A DNA stretch of 64,000 bases. Origin: Thermoplasmata archaeon (lineage in GTDB: Archaea; Thermoplasmatota; Thermoplasmata; Methanomassiliicoccales; Methanomethylophilaceae). Shown here piece after piece: positions 20,089 to 31,292 of the stretch. Where the stretch lies: NCBI GenBank assembly GCA_015063135.1, contig SUTA01000012.1:1-64000 (forward strand), written 5' to 3'. Position numbers and translations under genes: made by a program. Each line of letters begins with the position of its first letter. Within the stretch, counting starts at the first letter, position 1. The notes beneath the pieces were generated by a model. It saw only the letters and a list, made by a program, of their open reading frames with translations. It was not told where the DNA came from and did no database searches.

Positions 20089-21615
20089 ATGAATGGGATG
20101 AACAAGGCGATCGTCGGGATCGTCTTAGGGATAGCACTCGTCTACTCGATAGGCTCCTTCGTGCTGACGGCCATCGAGATTTGGAACACAGGGGACATCA
20201 CCATCGTGATGTTCATGCCGCACCTCAAGGACGGAGCGTTCGATCTTGACTACAGGCTGGGCGAGCTCTCGGGCATCGCCTTGGGCTACTACGACAGGTT
20301 CGTGGACTACATCCTCGACGACCTGATCCACATAGAGGGCGACTCGAGGAAGTTCATCGTCCTCGCCATCGCCGCGGCCGGTTTCGCGATGTCCGTCATC
20401 GGCTTCGCGGTCAAGCCGACGTTCGACATCAAGGGCAGGACCAACCCCGCAGAGTACCTCTGGACCCACAGGCCCGAGGCCTTCGCCCGCGCCGTGCTGA
20501 CGCCCTGGGGCTTCCTGACCGGCATGTGGTACATCAAGAAGCCGCTGGTCATAATCCCCATAATCCTGCTCCCGCTCTACGCGTGGTGGTCACTGCTGAT
20601 GACCGCGCTTATAGTCATCCCGTTCCTGATCGTGAAGGCCGTCGTGTCCATGAAGATCAGCAGGGCGGCCAAGCTCGAGAAGAGGGAGTACGGGAAGTCC
20701 ACCCAGTATGCGGTCTGCCCCGTCTGCAAGAGGAACTTCCGCAGGCCCAACGTGAAATGCCAGAAGTGCGGGCTGGTCCTGGACTACCCCGTCCCGAACA
20801 TCTACGGATACAAGTACCACACCTGCAACAAGGGCCACGAGATCCCCTGCCAGAGCGGCAAGAGGGCCAATCTCCACACCGTCTGCCCCCACTGCAACGC
20901 GGACATCGAGACCAGGGAGGCCAAGCCCATCGCGGTTGCCATGGTCGGCGCCTGCGGGTCCGGCAAGACCACCATGATGCTGGCGATGGTGAAGACCGTC
21001 ACCGCCTCCGGCAGGGCCAGGGACATCAGCGTCGACGCCTCCACCCACGGGATCTCCAGGAGCATGACCGATGCCAAGGACTACGCTCCCCCGACCTCCT
21101 CCGGCGAGCTCGACTCCGAGTGCATGTTCATCAGGTCGAGGACCCTCAGCGACAGGGAGATCCTCGTCAACGACATCTCCGGCCACGAGTTCGAGGCCAA
21201 GCAGGGGAAGTCCCTGTTCGAGGAGTACTTCACCTACTCCGACGGCATAGTGTTCGCCTTCGACCCCGTCATGCTGGCGAAGGGCCGCGGCCAGACCCCC
21301 ATGGAGGTGTTCGAGTCATTCCACTACATGTTCACCCAGATCAACCAGGTGAGCCCCTCCCACGTCTCCAAGGTCCCGTTCGCCGTGGTCGCAACGCATT
21401 CGGACGTCTCCAAGATCAAGGACGGCGACGTGAGGCAGTACCTCCAGGACAACGGCCAGGAGGCATTCGTCAGGGTCCTGGAGTCGCTGTTCACCACCGT
21501 GAGCTACTTCTCGGTGTGCTCCGCAGGAGAGGAATGCTCCTCCGCGGCCAAGCCGTTCTGGTGGATCGCCGGGCTGGTGGACAGGGAGCTCGTGGAGGCC
21601 ATTCCCATCGAGCGA
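20089..21615 (+). CDS. TM-anchored protein with zinc ribbons and P-loop GTPase-like domain; ends at CGA 21613-21615
   Basis: Three to four N-terminal TM segments, CPVCKRNFRRPNVKCQKCG and CPHCNAD ribbons, Walker A GACGSGKTTM, ILVNDISGHEFE, VVATHSD (TxxD-like). Confidence 0.75.
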
Positions 21616-21672
21616 TGCGTGCGCGCGCCTAAATAGGACCAACTTAATTGGAGCCCATTCGAGGCGGTAGCT

Positions 21673-22977
21673 TTGAGCGCTCACAGATACGGCTCCAAGG
21701 ACCACAGGGCATTGCGGCTGATCGCCGCCGCGGCGATACTCGCGATAGCGATCGCGGGATGCTCGATCGCATTGACCGATGAGGAGAGCGATGCCAGCAC
21801 GGCCGGGAAATGGAACGTGGCCGGCAGCGCGCTGACCGACTGCACCCTGGAGGCCGACGCTCCGAGCAAGGCCGAGGAGCACACTGTCACGATCAAGGCC
21901 AACAAGAACTGCTTCGTCCCGCTTGCGAACGCGCAGGATCCCATCTCCATCGATACCGAGGGGACCACAGCGACGGGCGCGACCATCGTGGGCAACAGCT
22001 ACACACCCAGCGAGGACAGGAGCACCGCTACCGTCAAGATCAAGGTCACCGCAGCCTCGGAGGGGCAGGTCGTGAAGATCAACTGCACCTGCCTCAAGGC
22101 ATCGATCCTCAACTTCACCTCGAACATATCGGGCCCGCCCGCCGTCTCGCAGATGAAGGTGGCCCCCGGAGCCGATTGCAAGATCACGCTCGAGAGCGAG
22201 AAGGTGACGTACACCGGACACGACATCAAGACCGCCAAGCTCACCAAGGGCAACAACGCGGAGCCTGTGAACGTCACCACGAAAGACGACGGCTCCATCG
22301 AATTCACGGTCCCCGCGAAGTACCTCCTGCCCAACGAGGCCGCGGGCGTCCAGCTGAACTACACGCTGCATGTCTACAAGGTCACCGCCGGATCGCTTTA
22401 CAACCTGACCTTCAAGACCAAAGGCACCTGCGAGTACAACACCGAGGTCGTGATCACGATAGAGGGCACCACCGGGTACCACGCACCTGCCAAGCCCTCC
22501 GGGATCGACGTGAAGGGCGGATCGGTGTACTCCTACTCCTACTCCAGGGAAGGCAACAACATCATCGGCACCGTCACGATCCCGAACATAACCACCGATG
22601 TCACCATCAACGGCGCCGCTGATGGCAACACATACAAGGTCACGTACATGGCCGACGCCCTCGACGTGGGCAAGGTCCCCGTCAGGTTCAAGCCCGAGTT
22701 CCACACCTACACCTACGGCAGCATCATGTACCTGCCCACGAAGCCGTCCGATCAGATCAACCACCTCGAGCTCACGTTCATCGAATGCATCGATGGCAAG
22801 GGGAACAAGATCGAATACATCCCGGCCTCCGAAAAGCACCTCGGGGACTTCACCGTCTCGATACTGGTCGAGGACAACATGGACTACGCCGACTACACCC
22901 CGCGCAACATCACTATCGCCCTGGGCATCATCGCCGCCGTCGTGCTCGCCATTGTGATGGTGGTGATGAGGAGATGA
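21673..22977 (+). CDS. secreted/lipoprotein-like surface protein with C-terminal TM (TTG start)
   Basis: N-terminal hydrophobic IAAAAILAIAIAGCSIAL, beta-rich Thr/Asn body, C-terminal ITIALGIIAAVVLAIVMVVMRR; TGA. Confidence 0.65.
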   Translation: MSAHRYGSKDHRALRLIAAAAILAIAIAGCSIALTDEESDASTAGKWNVAGSALTDCTLEADAPSKAEEHTVTIKANKNCFVPLANAQDPISIDTEGTTATGATIVGNSYTPSEDRSTATVKIKVTAASEGQVVKINCTCLKASILNFTSNISGPPAVSQMKVAPGADCKITLESEKVTYTGHDIKTAKLTKGNNAEPVNVTTKDDGSIEFTVPAKYLLPNEAAGVQLNYTLHVYKVTAGSLYNLTFKTKGTCEYNTEVVITIEGTTGYHAPAKPSGIDVKGGSVYSYSYSREGNNIIGTVTIPNITTDVTINGAADGNTYKVTYMADALDVGKVPVRFKPEFHTYTYGSIMYLPTKPSDQINHLELTFIECIDGKGNKIEYIPASEKHLGDFTVSILVEDNMDYADYTPRNITIALGIIAAVVLAIVMVVMRR

Positions 22978-23096
22978 TGTTCGAGAAGGTGCTGGCGAAC
23001 GATCTCTACAGGAACATCATGTTCTCCATCATCGCGGTGGCGATCATGGGGGTCTCCTTCATCTGCTTCAGCGGCTACGGCCGTACCCTCATATGA
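22974..23096 (+). CDS. 40-aa TM peptide or 5' part of the following ORF
   Basis: MMFEKVLANDLYRNIMFSIIAVAIMGVSFICFSGYGRTLI[TGA]; in frame with 23103 ORF; ATGATG overlap with upstream TGA. Confidence 0.45.
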   Translation: MMFEKVLANDLYRNIMFSIIAVAIMGVSFICFSGYGRTLI

Positions 23097-23102
23097 GCCT
23101 CG

Positions 23103-23588
23103 ATGCTCTCATCGGCCATCGGGGTCACCGTGCTCATCATCTACCTCAGCCTCAGGAGCACCATCGACGACCCCGACACCATCAGGTACCTGGTGGCCAA
23201 CCAGTGGCTGACGCTCCTGCTCTTCTGCATCATGGCCCTGATCGTCGACCAGACCCTCGTCGGCATGCAGCACAGGATCGACTACAACAACTGCTCCGTG
23301 TGGATGATGATCCTCGCGGTGGTCATGACCGTCTCCAACGGCATATCGCTCGCCATCTACAGGAAGCCCGGCCTGCTGGACGTCGACATCGAGCCCACCA
23401 GGGCCAACGGAAGCTTCGACGACGCCGTGAAGACGCTGGTGAACAACATCTGCGCCGCCAACAACGAGCCGCCGAGGTACGACGTCTCAAGGAGGGGCTC
23501 AGCCGGATCGGGGAGATCGTCCGCGCCCAGGAAACCCCTCGTGCGCCTGAACAGGAAGGGCGGCAGCGGAGGCGACGGCGATGAGCGA
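23103..23588 (+). CDS. TM protein with basic C-terminal tail; ends at CGA 23586-23588
   Basis: Two to three TM segments, then ...RKPLVRLNRKGGSGGDGDE[CGA]; overlaps ATG of next gene. Confidence 0.6.
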
Positions 23589-25143
23589 TCACGGATCCAC
23601 CGGCCTCCGCGCATCGGACGGCCAGCCGAGGAAGGCCCCGAGGTTCGGCGGCCAGAAGAAGGAGTCCGACCGCAAGCGCAACGATTCCCAGGCTGACTCC
23701 ATCGCACGCCAGGCCGTGAGGGTCTTCAACAGCCCGGACGCGAACGGCGTCAGCGGCGAGGACCTGGAGATAATCGTATCGTTCCTGCTGGACCGCGGCA
23801 AGCTCGGCGAACTCTCGGAAGTCATGTCCCATCTCACATCCGAATCCCACCGCGAGGTCCTCGCGGGATGCTGCTTCAGGGAGCTGTCCTACGACCTCAG
23901 GCAGGGTAAGGTGAAGGAGGCCGGCGACATGGCCTCCTCCGAGCTCGTCAGGAGCGCCCTCGCGACCGACCCCGACCTCCTGTCGCAGGAGCTCGGGAGC
24001 TACGTCTCAGAATGCGGGGACTACGATTCGCTGAAGGAGCGCCTGGCCAGCCTCGAATCCATGTTCCCGGTCTCCGAGGCCCCCTTCGGGGCATGCATCG
24101 TGTCCGGGTCGATGGACACGTTCGCCCGCGTCATGACGGACGATATCGCCGAAGCCGAGAGGCCGGAGCAGCTGAGGTCGGCCATACGGCGCTACACCGC
24201 GCCCCAGGACCAGGACGTCCCCGCCACCCTCCTGTCCGAGGAGTTCAGAAAGAAAGTCAACGAGATCGCGCTGGAGAAGGTCTCCGACATCGCCAAGTCC
24301 AAGCTCGATGGAGCCACCGACGTATCGGAGCTGTCAAGGGTGAACGAGGCCTTCGACATGTCCGACGTTCTGGAGATCACCCCGGAATTCAGGAACTGGA
24401 TGAGGAACGAGGTGCGCGGGACCGCGAGGAGGATTGCATCCGATGCCGTGGCATCGGCGCCCGACTACAGGGGCCTCGTGGCGGTGTTCGACGACCTCAG
24501 GATGAACGACCAGACGGAGATCATCAACGACCCCGAGTTCAAGAGGATATTCGTAGACAGGGCCGAGGGATTCCTGAGCGCCTACACCGACGTCAGGCAG
24601 CTCAGGGACGAGAGGCGCAACGGGTTCACCGCCCCCATAGACGAGGAGCTGAGCTTCGCCGTCCGCTCCATCACCATCGACCTGATGACCCGCAGCATGT
24701 CCGAATGCGATGACATCCAGTCGCTCAACTCCGCCATGGGGGCCATCCGCAACGAGGGGCTGATGATGGAGCTCAGCAGGCTGTACTCCAAGAGGGCCGA
24801 GGGCATCATACGCTCCAGCTCCACGGTGGCGGAGGCCACCTCGGGATACGAGGGGCTCGTCGACAGGTACCTCGACCTGAGCTCCAGCTCGGCCGAGCTC
24901 TGCCAGGCGTACTGCGACACCGTCGTGTCCCTCGTGGCGAAGCTGGGGGAATGGGAGGTCGGGGCGGCGTCCAGGGACGCGTCCGCGGCATCCACGCTGG
25001 CCAGCACCCTCGTCCCGCGCATACCCGACATGCCGCCCGCGACCAGGTCCGCCTGGCTTTGGTTCTTCGAGTCCGAGGGCACCCCCAAGACCAACGAGAC
25101 CAGGAGCGCGGTCGCAGAGCTGAAGCGCGCGGCATCCGAACGA
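23581..25143 (+). CDS. alpha-helical repeat-like protein of unknown function; ends at CGA 25141-25143
   Basis: MSDHGSTGLRASDGQPRK...; ends ...AELKRAASE[CGA]; standard ORF runs on to TAG 25195. Confidence 0.65.
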
Positions 25144-25218
25144 GCGGTTGGATGCGCCGACACCGCATATGACGGTCGCGTCCATACGTTTTTTTAGTCG
25201 CGAGCCATTGGTCGTGGC

Positions 25219-26727
25219 ATGGCACCGAAGAAACGCCTGAGGATGAGAGGGGTTAAGCACTCCTCGAAGAGGAAGGAGGACGAGCTCCTCGAGACGTCCA
25301 GAACCCTCGCCGACAATCCCGGGCTGCTCAGGCCGCAGTGCGCTGGCAACTGCAGGAAGTGCGTCTTCGACAAGACGTTCAAGAGCATCGACTCCCTGCA
25401 GAGGATCAGGAACAACCCGGATGCGCTCATCAAGGAGGCATCCAAGTTCGGCGGGGACGACATCTACCGCGCCTACGCCGGCACCATATCCCTGGCCGCA
25501 GCGGGCTCCGTCCCGATGCTGGGTACCGCCAACCTGGGAGGGGAGAAGGTCTCCTACGCCGTCAGGGGCACCGTCGGCGCGGACAAGCTGATCGGCTGCC
25601 AGTACTTCACCGACCCCAAGATCAGGATCCTCCTGTACAACCAGGTCATCAAGAAGAACAAGCTCCACCTGTACTCCTTCGGGGAGAACGTCGTCTGCTC
25701 CGACAAGCCCAACATGCCCGAGGACTACCTCTACGACGCATTCTGGGAGTCCCCCTACGAGTTCCCCGACGACGGGCTCGAGTGCGGCCACCAGACGTCC
25801 GCAGTCCTCGAGATCGAGATCAAGTCCCTGGGCCAGTGCATCAAGATATGCGACGGCTGCGCCAAGGACGTCTCCACCATACAGTACATCATCTCCAGGC
25901 TCGCCGCGGTCGACCCGATGGACGACATCGAGGTCAGGGTAAGGCACAAGTACCACGCCGAGGGCGAGAAGGACGTCATGAGGATCGAGGGCGACACCCT
26001 CAAGAAGTACATGGCCGGGGAGCTGAAGGACACTTCCCTCCTGTCCTCCGTCAAGCGCAGCAAGCTGGGCGACCTGAAGGGCGGCGAGACCGCCACGTAC
26101 ATCATCGGGACCTCCAACTACGGCTCCAACCTGGACGGGTTCATCGGGGCCCTCACCGGGGACGAGGGGGAGATCGCCACGCTGAAGAAGTTCCTCTCGG
26201 AGAACAACCGCGCCGTCGTCATCAAGACCAACAGGGTCAACGAAGCGCTCACCGTCCTCTGGGAAGCCGACTGGGCCGGGCTGATCGAGGCCCACACCGA
26301 TGCCGCCACCGTCTCCAAGATGGGCGACAGGTCCAGGAACCAGCCCCACGACACCCTCGCCGAGGCGTACAGCATCTTCATCTCCGCCGATGTCGTGGCA
26401 TCCCTGCCGGAGTTCCAGAGGCCGGGCCAGATCACATCCCTGGCCGACAAGCTCGCCAAGGCCTACAAGGCCGGAGGCGTCCCGATGCTGGACACCACCC
26501 TGCAGACCACATCCATAAGGGACAGCAAGATGCGCTCGGTCATCGGCGCGTTCACCATCGCCACGGGCTCCGGCTTCCAGGTGAAGCTGAGCCCCGACGA
26601 GAAGGACTTCGCAGGTTACCTCGCGCCGTTCGTGAAGACGCTGATCGCGGCAGAGGGCGAGAAGTACAGGGATGCGATGAACACCCTGCTCACTGCCTCG
26701 AGCTCGGGCGAGAAGGTCCGATCCTGA
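25219..26727 (+). CDS. conserved unknown protein with N-terminal Cys cluster
   Basis: 502 aa; basic N-terminus, CAGNCRKCVFDKTFKSIDSL; TATA-like T-tract about 25 nt upstream; TGA. Confidence 0.65.
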   Translation: MAPKKRLRMRGVKHSSKRKEDELLETSRTLADNPGLLRPQCAGNCRKCVFDKTFKSIDSLQRIRNNPDALIKEASKFGGDDIYRAYAGTISLAAAGSVPMLGTANLGGEKVSYAVRGTVGADKLIGCQYFTDPKIRILLYNQVIKKNKLHLYSFGENVVCSDKPNMPEDYLYDAFWESPYEFPDDGLECGHQTSAVLEIEIKSLGQCIKICDGCAKDVSTIQYIISRLAAVDPMDDIEVRVRHKYHAEGEKDVMRIEGDTLKKYMAGELKDTSLLSSVKRSKLGDLKGGETATYIIGTSNYGSNLDGFIGALTGDEGEIATLKKFLSENNRAVVIKTNRVNEALTVLWEADWAGLIEAHTDAATVSKMGDRSRNQPHDTLAEAYSIFISADVVASLPEFQRPGQITSLADKLAKAYKAGGVPMLDTTLQTTSIRDSKMRSVIGAFTIATGSGFQVKLSPDEKDFAGYLAPFVKTLIAAEGEKYRDAMNTLLTASSSGEKVRS

Positions 26728-27721
26728 TATCGGCCACGTAATGGGACACCGAGGGGGCGAAGGACTTCACCTCCCTCACCGAGACTATCTCGTAGTCGCA
26801 GCCGGCGGAGTCGAAGATCGACCTTATGCGGTCCATGTACTCGTTCACGTAGAACGTGTCATGGTAGTGAATCATCCCGCCGGGGCGAATCATGCGAAGC
26901 GCGGCAGGCAGGAAATCCGCCGTGGTCTGGACGTATCCCATCAGGATACGGTCTGCGAAGCACTTCCCGGCGATGTCGCGGTTGTCGCCCAGTATCGGGA
27001 TCACCACATCCTCCACCCCGTTGTCCCTGATGTTCCGCACCAGGAACCTGTAGGAATCGGGGTTCTTCTCGCATGCGAACACCCTCCTGGCGCCGGAGAA
27101 CTTGGCCAGGGGCAGGGTGAAGTAGCCTATGCCTGCGAACATGTCGACGACCGTCTCCCCCGTGCAGTCCAGCTCCCTCATGCGCATGCGCTCGGCGTTG
27201 TTGCCGGATGCGAACATCACCTTGGTGACGTCGAAGCCGTAGCGGATCCCGTTCTCCAGGCGGACCGACTCGGTATCGGTCCCGTAGATGACCTCCATGG
27301 TGGGGCGCCTGAACTCCCCGACCACGCCGGCTGTGTCGGCGCACACGGACTTGGCTCCCAGGACCCGGGCTACTGCCTCGCCTATGCGGGCGCGGTACGG
27401 CCATGACCCCTCGTCCAGGCGCACTATGACGACGTCCCCTACGAACTCCCAGCGCTCGGGGATCCTGCACGGGAGGTCCGACAGCTCGACGGCGATCCTC
27501 TCCTGGGGCGGCCTGCGGTCAAGTGTATGGGCCTCGCCCTCGCGCATCGCGTACCCCATCCCGCGGACCTCCTCCAGGTGCTCCGGCAGGATGGGGACCA
27601 ATCTGTCCCCTCCGTCCCTGCCGATCTTGGCGTGGATGTCCACCATGCCGCGGTCCATGAGGCCCCTGATGACGGGGCCGGCCACGTCCGAGGGGATGAC
27701 GGCGAACGTCACCCTCTTCAT
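26690..27721 (-). CDS. taw2: tRNA wybutosine biosynthesis Taw2/Trm5-like class I SAM enzyme
   Basis: VVDMFAGIGYFTLPLAKFSGARRVFACEKNPDSYRFLVRNIRDN. Confidence 0.82.
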   Translation of the reverse strand: MKRVTFAVIPSDVAGPVIRGLMDRGMVDIHAKIGRDGGDRLVPILPEHLEEVRGMGYAMREGEAHTLDRRPPQERIAVELSDLPCRIPERWEFVGDVVIVRLDEGSWPYRARIGEAVARVLGAKSVCADTAGVVGEFRRPTMEVIYGTDTESVRLENGIRYGFDVTKVMFASGNNAERMRMRELDCTGETVVDMFAGIGYFTLPLAKFSGARRVFACEKNPDSYRFLVRNIRDNGVEDVVIPILGDNRDIAGKCFADRILMGYVQTTADFLPAALRMIRPGGMIHYHDTFYVNEYMDRIRSIFDSAGCDYEIVSVREVKSFAPSVSHYVADIRIGPSRPSSRQ

Positions 27722-28860
27722 GGCCTGAACCTCACGGCCATCTTGAGTATGGGAGGGATGTTCCTAGGGTCCTTGAGGATCTCCTTGATGACCCCCGACG
27801 GGGAGTCCAGGTCTATGCCCTTGAGGTGGCAGGATATGCTCTCGCGCCTGGACAGCTGCGCCGCGTAGCAGATGTCCTCGTCGGACATGCGCACCAGCCT
27901 CTTCCTGAGGCTGTACCCGTGGCGGAGCTCCCTCCCCACGGCCTTCATGCACTCCCTATCGTAGCGGGACAGCCTCCTGGCTGAGAGGTCATCGGCCTCC
28001 AGGGCCTCGGAGAGGACGCTCTCCAGGATCGGCCCTGTCTTGAATGTTGGATACAGCCCGCCGCCTGATACCGGCTTGACCAGCCCGGCCGCATCCCCTG
28101 TGAGGATGCATCCGTCGCCGCTCATGGCCCTGCGGCCTCCCAAGGGGATCTTCCCGCTGTACTTGGCCAGGATGCGGGCGCCGGGGGAGACCCTGTCTAT
28201 CAGCCTCATCAGATACTGGTAGGGCGGACCGTACTCCCAGGACGTGCAGAGCCCCACGCGCGTGAAATCCCCGCAGGGCATCTCCCAGGAGAAGAAACCG
28301 GGGGCGGTCTCCAGCCCCATGCGGATGGTCAGGGTGTCCGGACTCTCCCAAGTGCCGGCGACGTCCGCCTCTATGCCCCTGATGTACTCCCTCGGGAGGT
28401 TGCCCCCGAGGGATGCGGCCACCTTGGAGCTGTGGCCGTCCGCGCCCACGATGGCGCGGCTCCTGACCTCCCCTCCGGTGGTGTCGATGACGTTGCATCC
28501 GCTGAAAGTATGTGACTTGTATGCGGTCCTGTACCTGAACTCGGCGCCGGCGTCCATGGCCGCCTCGGCCATCCTCCTGTCCAGGTCGGTGCGGTCCACC
28601 ACGCAGGCGAACGTGTTGTCCGGCTCCAGCAGGATCTCCGAACCGTCCGGGAAGAGGACCTTGGCACGGGTGAGCCTGGCATAGATGTCGGGACTGACGC
28701 CGGACATCGAGATGGTCCTCTCGGTGAGGAGGCCGGCGCACTGCATGGGCACCCCGGAGACGGGGTGCTCCTCGATGACCAGGACGTCATGGGAGCGCGC
28801 GAGGGCCCTGGCTGCCATGCTGCCAGCGGGCCCCCCGCCCACGATCGCTACGTCCAGCAT
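27718..28860 (-). CDS. geranylgeranyl reductase family (archaeal lipid) flavoprotein
   Basis: [21 protein letters not shown]...[17 protein letters not shown]. Confidence 0.9.
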   Translation of the reverse strand: MLDVAIVGGGPAGSMAARALARSHDVLVIEEHPVSGVPMQCAGLLTERTISMSGVSPDIYARLTRAKVLFPDGSEILLEPDNTFACVVDRTDLDRRMAEAAMDAGAEFRYRTAYKSHTFSGCNVIDTTGGEVRSRAIVGADGHSSKVAASLGGNLPREYIRGIEADVAGTWESPDTLTIRMGLETAPGFFSWEMPCGDFTRVGLCTSWEYGPPYQYLMRLIDRVSPGARILAKYSGKIPLGGRRAMSGDGCILTGDAAGLVKPVSGGGLYPTFKTGPILESVLSEALEADDLSARRLSRYDRECMKAVGRELRHGYSLRKRLVRMSDEDICYAAQLSRRESISCHLKGIDLDSPSGVIKEILKDPRNIPPILKMAVRFRP

Positions 28861-28862
28861 GT

Positions 28863-29510
28863 TCGCTGCTTCTTGGACTTCTCGTAATCCGCGATGAACT
28901 TCGCGATGCCCTCGTCGGTCTTCGGGTGCTTGACCATCAGCTTGAGCGTGTCATAGGGGATGGTCGCGATGTCGCAGCCGGAGAGCGCGGCGTCCAGGAC
29001 GTGGGAGGGCCCGCGGATGGATGCGGCGATGACCTCTGTCTCGATCTGGTAGTTCTCGAAGATCGCCATGATCTGGTCGACCAGGGACGTGCCAAACTGG
29101 CCGATGTCGTCCAGGCGGCCGATGAACGGGGATACGAAGGCGGCCCCGGCCTTGGCTGCCAGCAGGGCCTGCAGCGGGGAGAAGATCAGGGTCACGTTGA
29201 CCTTAATGCCCTCGGAGGACAGGATCTTGGTGGCTTTCAGCGTCTCGACGCACATGGGCAGCTTGACGTTGATGTTGGGGTGGATGGCGGCGAGCTCGCG
29301 GCCCTCCTTGACCATCTCGTCGGCGGTCATGGACATGGCCTCGGCGGAGATGGGTCCGTCCACGACCTCGGCGATCTGCTGGACGCGGGTCCTGACGTCG
29401 ACGCCCTCCTTCGCGATGAGCGAGGGGTTGGTGGTCACCCCGTCCAGGATGCCCCAGCTGTTGATCTCCTTGATCATGTCCAGATTCGCAGTGTCTATGA
29501 ATATCTTCAT
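28863..29510 (-). CDS. transaldolase/fructose-6-phosphate aldolase-like; ends at CGA 28863-28865
   Basis: [36 protein letters not shown]; ends ...DYEKSKKQ[CGA]; standard ORF runs on into next gene to TAG 28848. Confidence 0.93.
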
Positions 29511-29523
29511 GTTCAGCCCTTCC

Positions 29524-30456
29524 TTAGATGCTTTTCCTCGCCGCGTCGGCGATGTCGGACGCGGTCAGGCCGTACTTGGCCATGAGGTCGGCGGGTTTGC
29601 CGGACTCCCCGAAGGTGTCCTTGGTGCCGACGCGCTCCAGGGGAGCGCAGAGGCCGGAGCAGAGCGCTTCGGCGATGGCGGATCCGAGACCGCCTATGAT
29701 GCTGTGCTCCTCGGCGGAGACGCAGCAGCCCGTCTTGGACACGGATGCGAGGATGGTGTCCGCATCCAGGGGCTTGATCGTTGATACGTTTATGACCTCG
29801 GCGGAGATGCCCTCGGCCTCGAGCTGCTCGGCGGCATCCATGCAGTAGCAGACCATCTGGCCGCAACCGCACAGGGTGACGTCGGAGCCCTCCTTGAGGA
29901 CCTTCGCCTTGCCGATGACGAACTCATCCCCCTCCTCCGTGATGGTGGGGAACTCGGAGCGGCCCATCCTCATGTAGACGGGGCCGGGGTAGTCGGCGAT
30001 GGCCTTGGTGGCGGCGTACGCCTCGTAGGCGTCCGCGGGGGAGATGACCGTCATGTTGGGCAGCGCGCGCATGATGGCCATGTCCTCCAGGGCCTGGTGC
30101 GATGCGCCGTCCTCGCCCACGCTGATCCCGCAGTGGGTGGCGACGACCTTCACGTTCATCTTGGGATAGGCCACGGCGAGCCTGATCTGCTCCCAGCACC
30201 TTCCGGAGGCGAAGACGCCGAAGGTGGATGCGAACACGGTCTTTCCGGATGCGGCGAGGCCGGAGGCGACGCCGATCATGTTCTGCTCCGCGATCCCGAT
30301 CTCGACGAACCTCTCGGGGCATACCTTCTGGAATTCGGAGGTCTTGGTGGAGCCGGCCAGGTCCGCGTCCAGGACGACGATGTCCGGGCGCTCCTTCGCC
30401 AGGTCGGCCAGGGCCTTCCCGTAGTAGTTGCGCTGCGCGAGCTTCTGTCCGGTCAC
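29524..30456 (-). CDS. transketolase C-terminal subunit (GTG start)
   Basis: [44 protein letters not shown] upstream; TAA. Confidence 0.92.
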   Translation of the reverse strand: MTGQKLAQRNYYGKALADLAKERPDIVVLDADLAGSTKTSEFQKVCPERFVEIGIAEQNMIGVASGLAASGKTVFASTFGVFASGRCWEQIRLAVAYPKMNVKVVATHCGISVGEDGASHQALEDMAIMRALPNMTVISPADAYEAYAATKAIADYPGPVYMRMGRSEFPTITEEGDEFVIGKAKVLKEGSDVTLCGCGQMVCYCMDAAEQLEAEGISAEVINVSTIKPLDADTILASVSKTGCCVSAEEHSIIGGLGSAIAEALCSGLCAPLERVGTKDTFGESGKPADLMAKYGLTASDIADAARKSI

Positions 30457-31292
30457 TGTATTACCTCCTTGAGCTCGGATACCGCCTTGGCGTACTCCTC
30501 GGCGTTGCAGGCCCTCCCGTGGAAGCCGGCGTTGTTCTCCATGAAGGAGACGCCCTTGCCCTTGACGGTGTCCATGATGATGGCCGTGGGGCGCGAGGAT
30601 CCCTGGGCCCTGTCGAGGGCCTCGATTATCTGGCGCATGCTGTGGCCTTTGATTATTATGACATTCCATCCGAACGACTTCCACTTCTCGGGGAGGGGCT
30701 CCAGCCCGACCACGGACTCGGTGTTCCCGGAGATCTGGAGGTGGTTACGGTCCACGATGGCGACGAGCCTGCTGAGGCCCATCTGGCGGGCGAACATCGC
30801 GGCCTCCCAGTTCTGGCCGCTCTGCAGCTCGCCGTCGCCGAGGAGGCAGTAGGTCATGTAGCCCTTGCCGTCCATCTTGCCGGCGAGGGCTATGCCGCAT
30901 GCCATGCTGAGGCCCTGGCCCAGGGAGCCGGTGGACATCTCCACACCGGGGACCTTCCCGCGGACCGGGTGCCCCTGCAGCGGGGATCCCATCTTCCTCA
31001 AGGACAGCAGGTCCTCGACGGGGAAGTACCCGGCCTCCGCCAGCGCGGCGTACAGCACGGGGGCCACGTGGCCCTTGGACAGCACGAACCTGTCCCTGTC
31101 CTCCCACTGGGGGTTGGACGGGTCGTGCCTCATGACGCGGAAGTACAGCGCGGCCATGAGGTCGGCCGCGGACAGGGAGCCGCCCGGATGACCGGACCCC
31201 GCCTCGTACGTCATCTCCACGACGTGGAGCCTGAGCTTGTTCGCTATGTTCTCGAGTTCCGCTGTGGAAAGCTCCCCGGCCATGAGGATCAC
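30453..31292 (-). CDS. transketolase N-terminal subunit
   Basis: SGHPGGSLSAADLMAALYF...GDGELQSGQNWEAAMFA. Confidence 0.94.
   Translation of the reverse strand: MILMAGELSTAELENIANKLRLHVVEMTYEAGSGHPGGSLSAADLMAALYFRVMRHDPSNPQWEDRDRFVLSKGHVAPVLYAALAEAGYFPVEDLLSLRKMGSPLQGHPVRGKVPGVEMSTGSLGQGLSMACGIALAGKMDGKGYMTYCLLGDGELQSGQNWEAAMFARQMGLSRLVAIVDRNHLQISGNTESVVGLEPLPEKWKSFGWNVIIIKGHSMRQIIEALDRAQGSSRPTAIIMDTVKGKGVSFMENNAGFHGRACNAEEYAKAVSELKEVIQ

Noticed and set aside
20050-25197. Operon proteins fused through TAG read-through (CbiA-GTPase-surface protein; helical protein-502 aa protein are all in frame across TAG)
   Set aside because: Each TAG lies beyond an earlier in-frame CGA at the natural C-terminus, often within TATA-like promoter sequence, so it is probably intergenic.
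28371-28865. FSA-like protein extending past TAG 28848 into the geranylgeranyl reductase gene
   Set aside because: CGA at 28863 follows the family-typical C-terminus; the extension is out-of-frame reading of the next gene.
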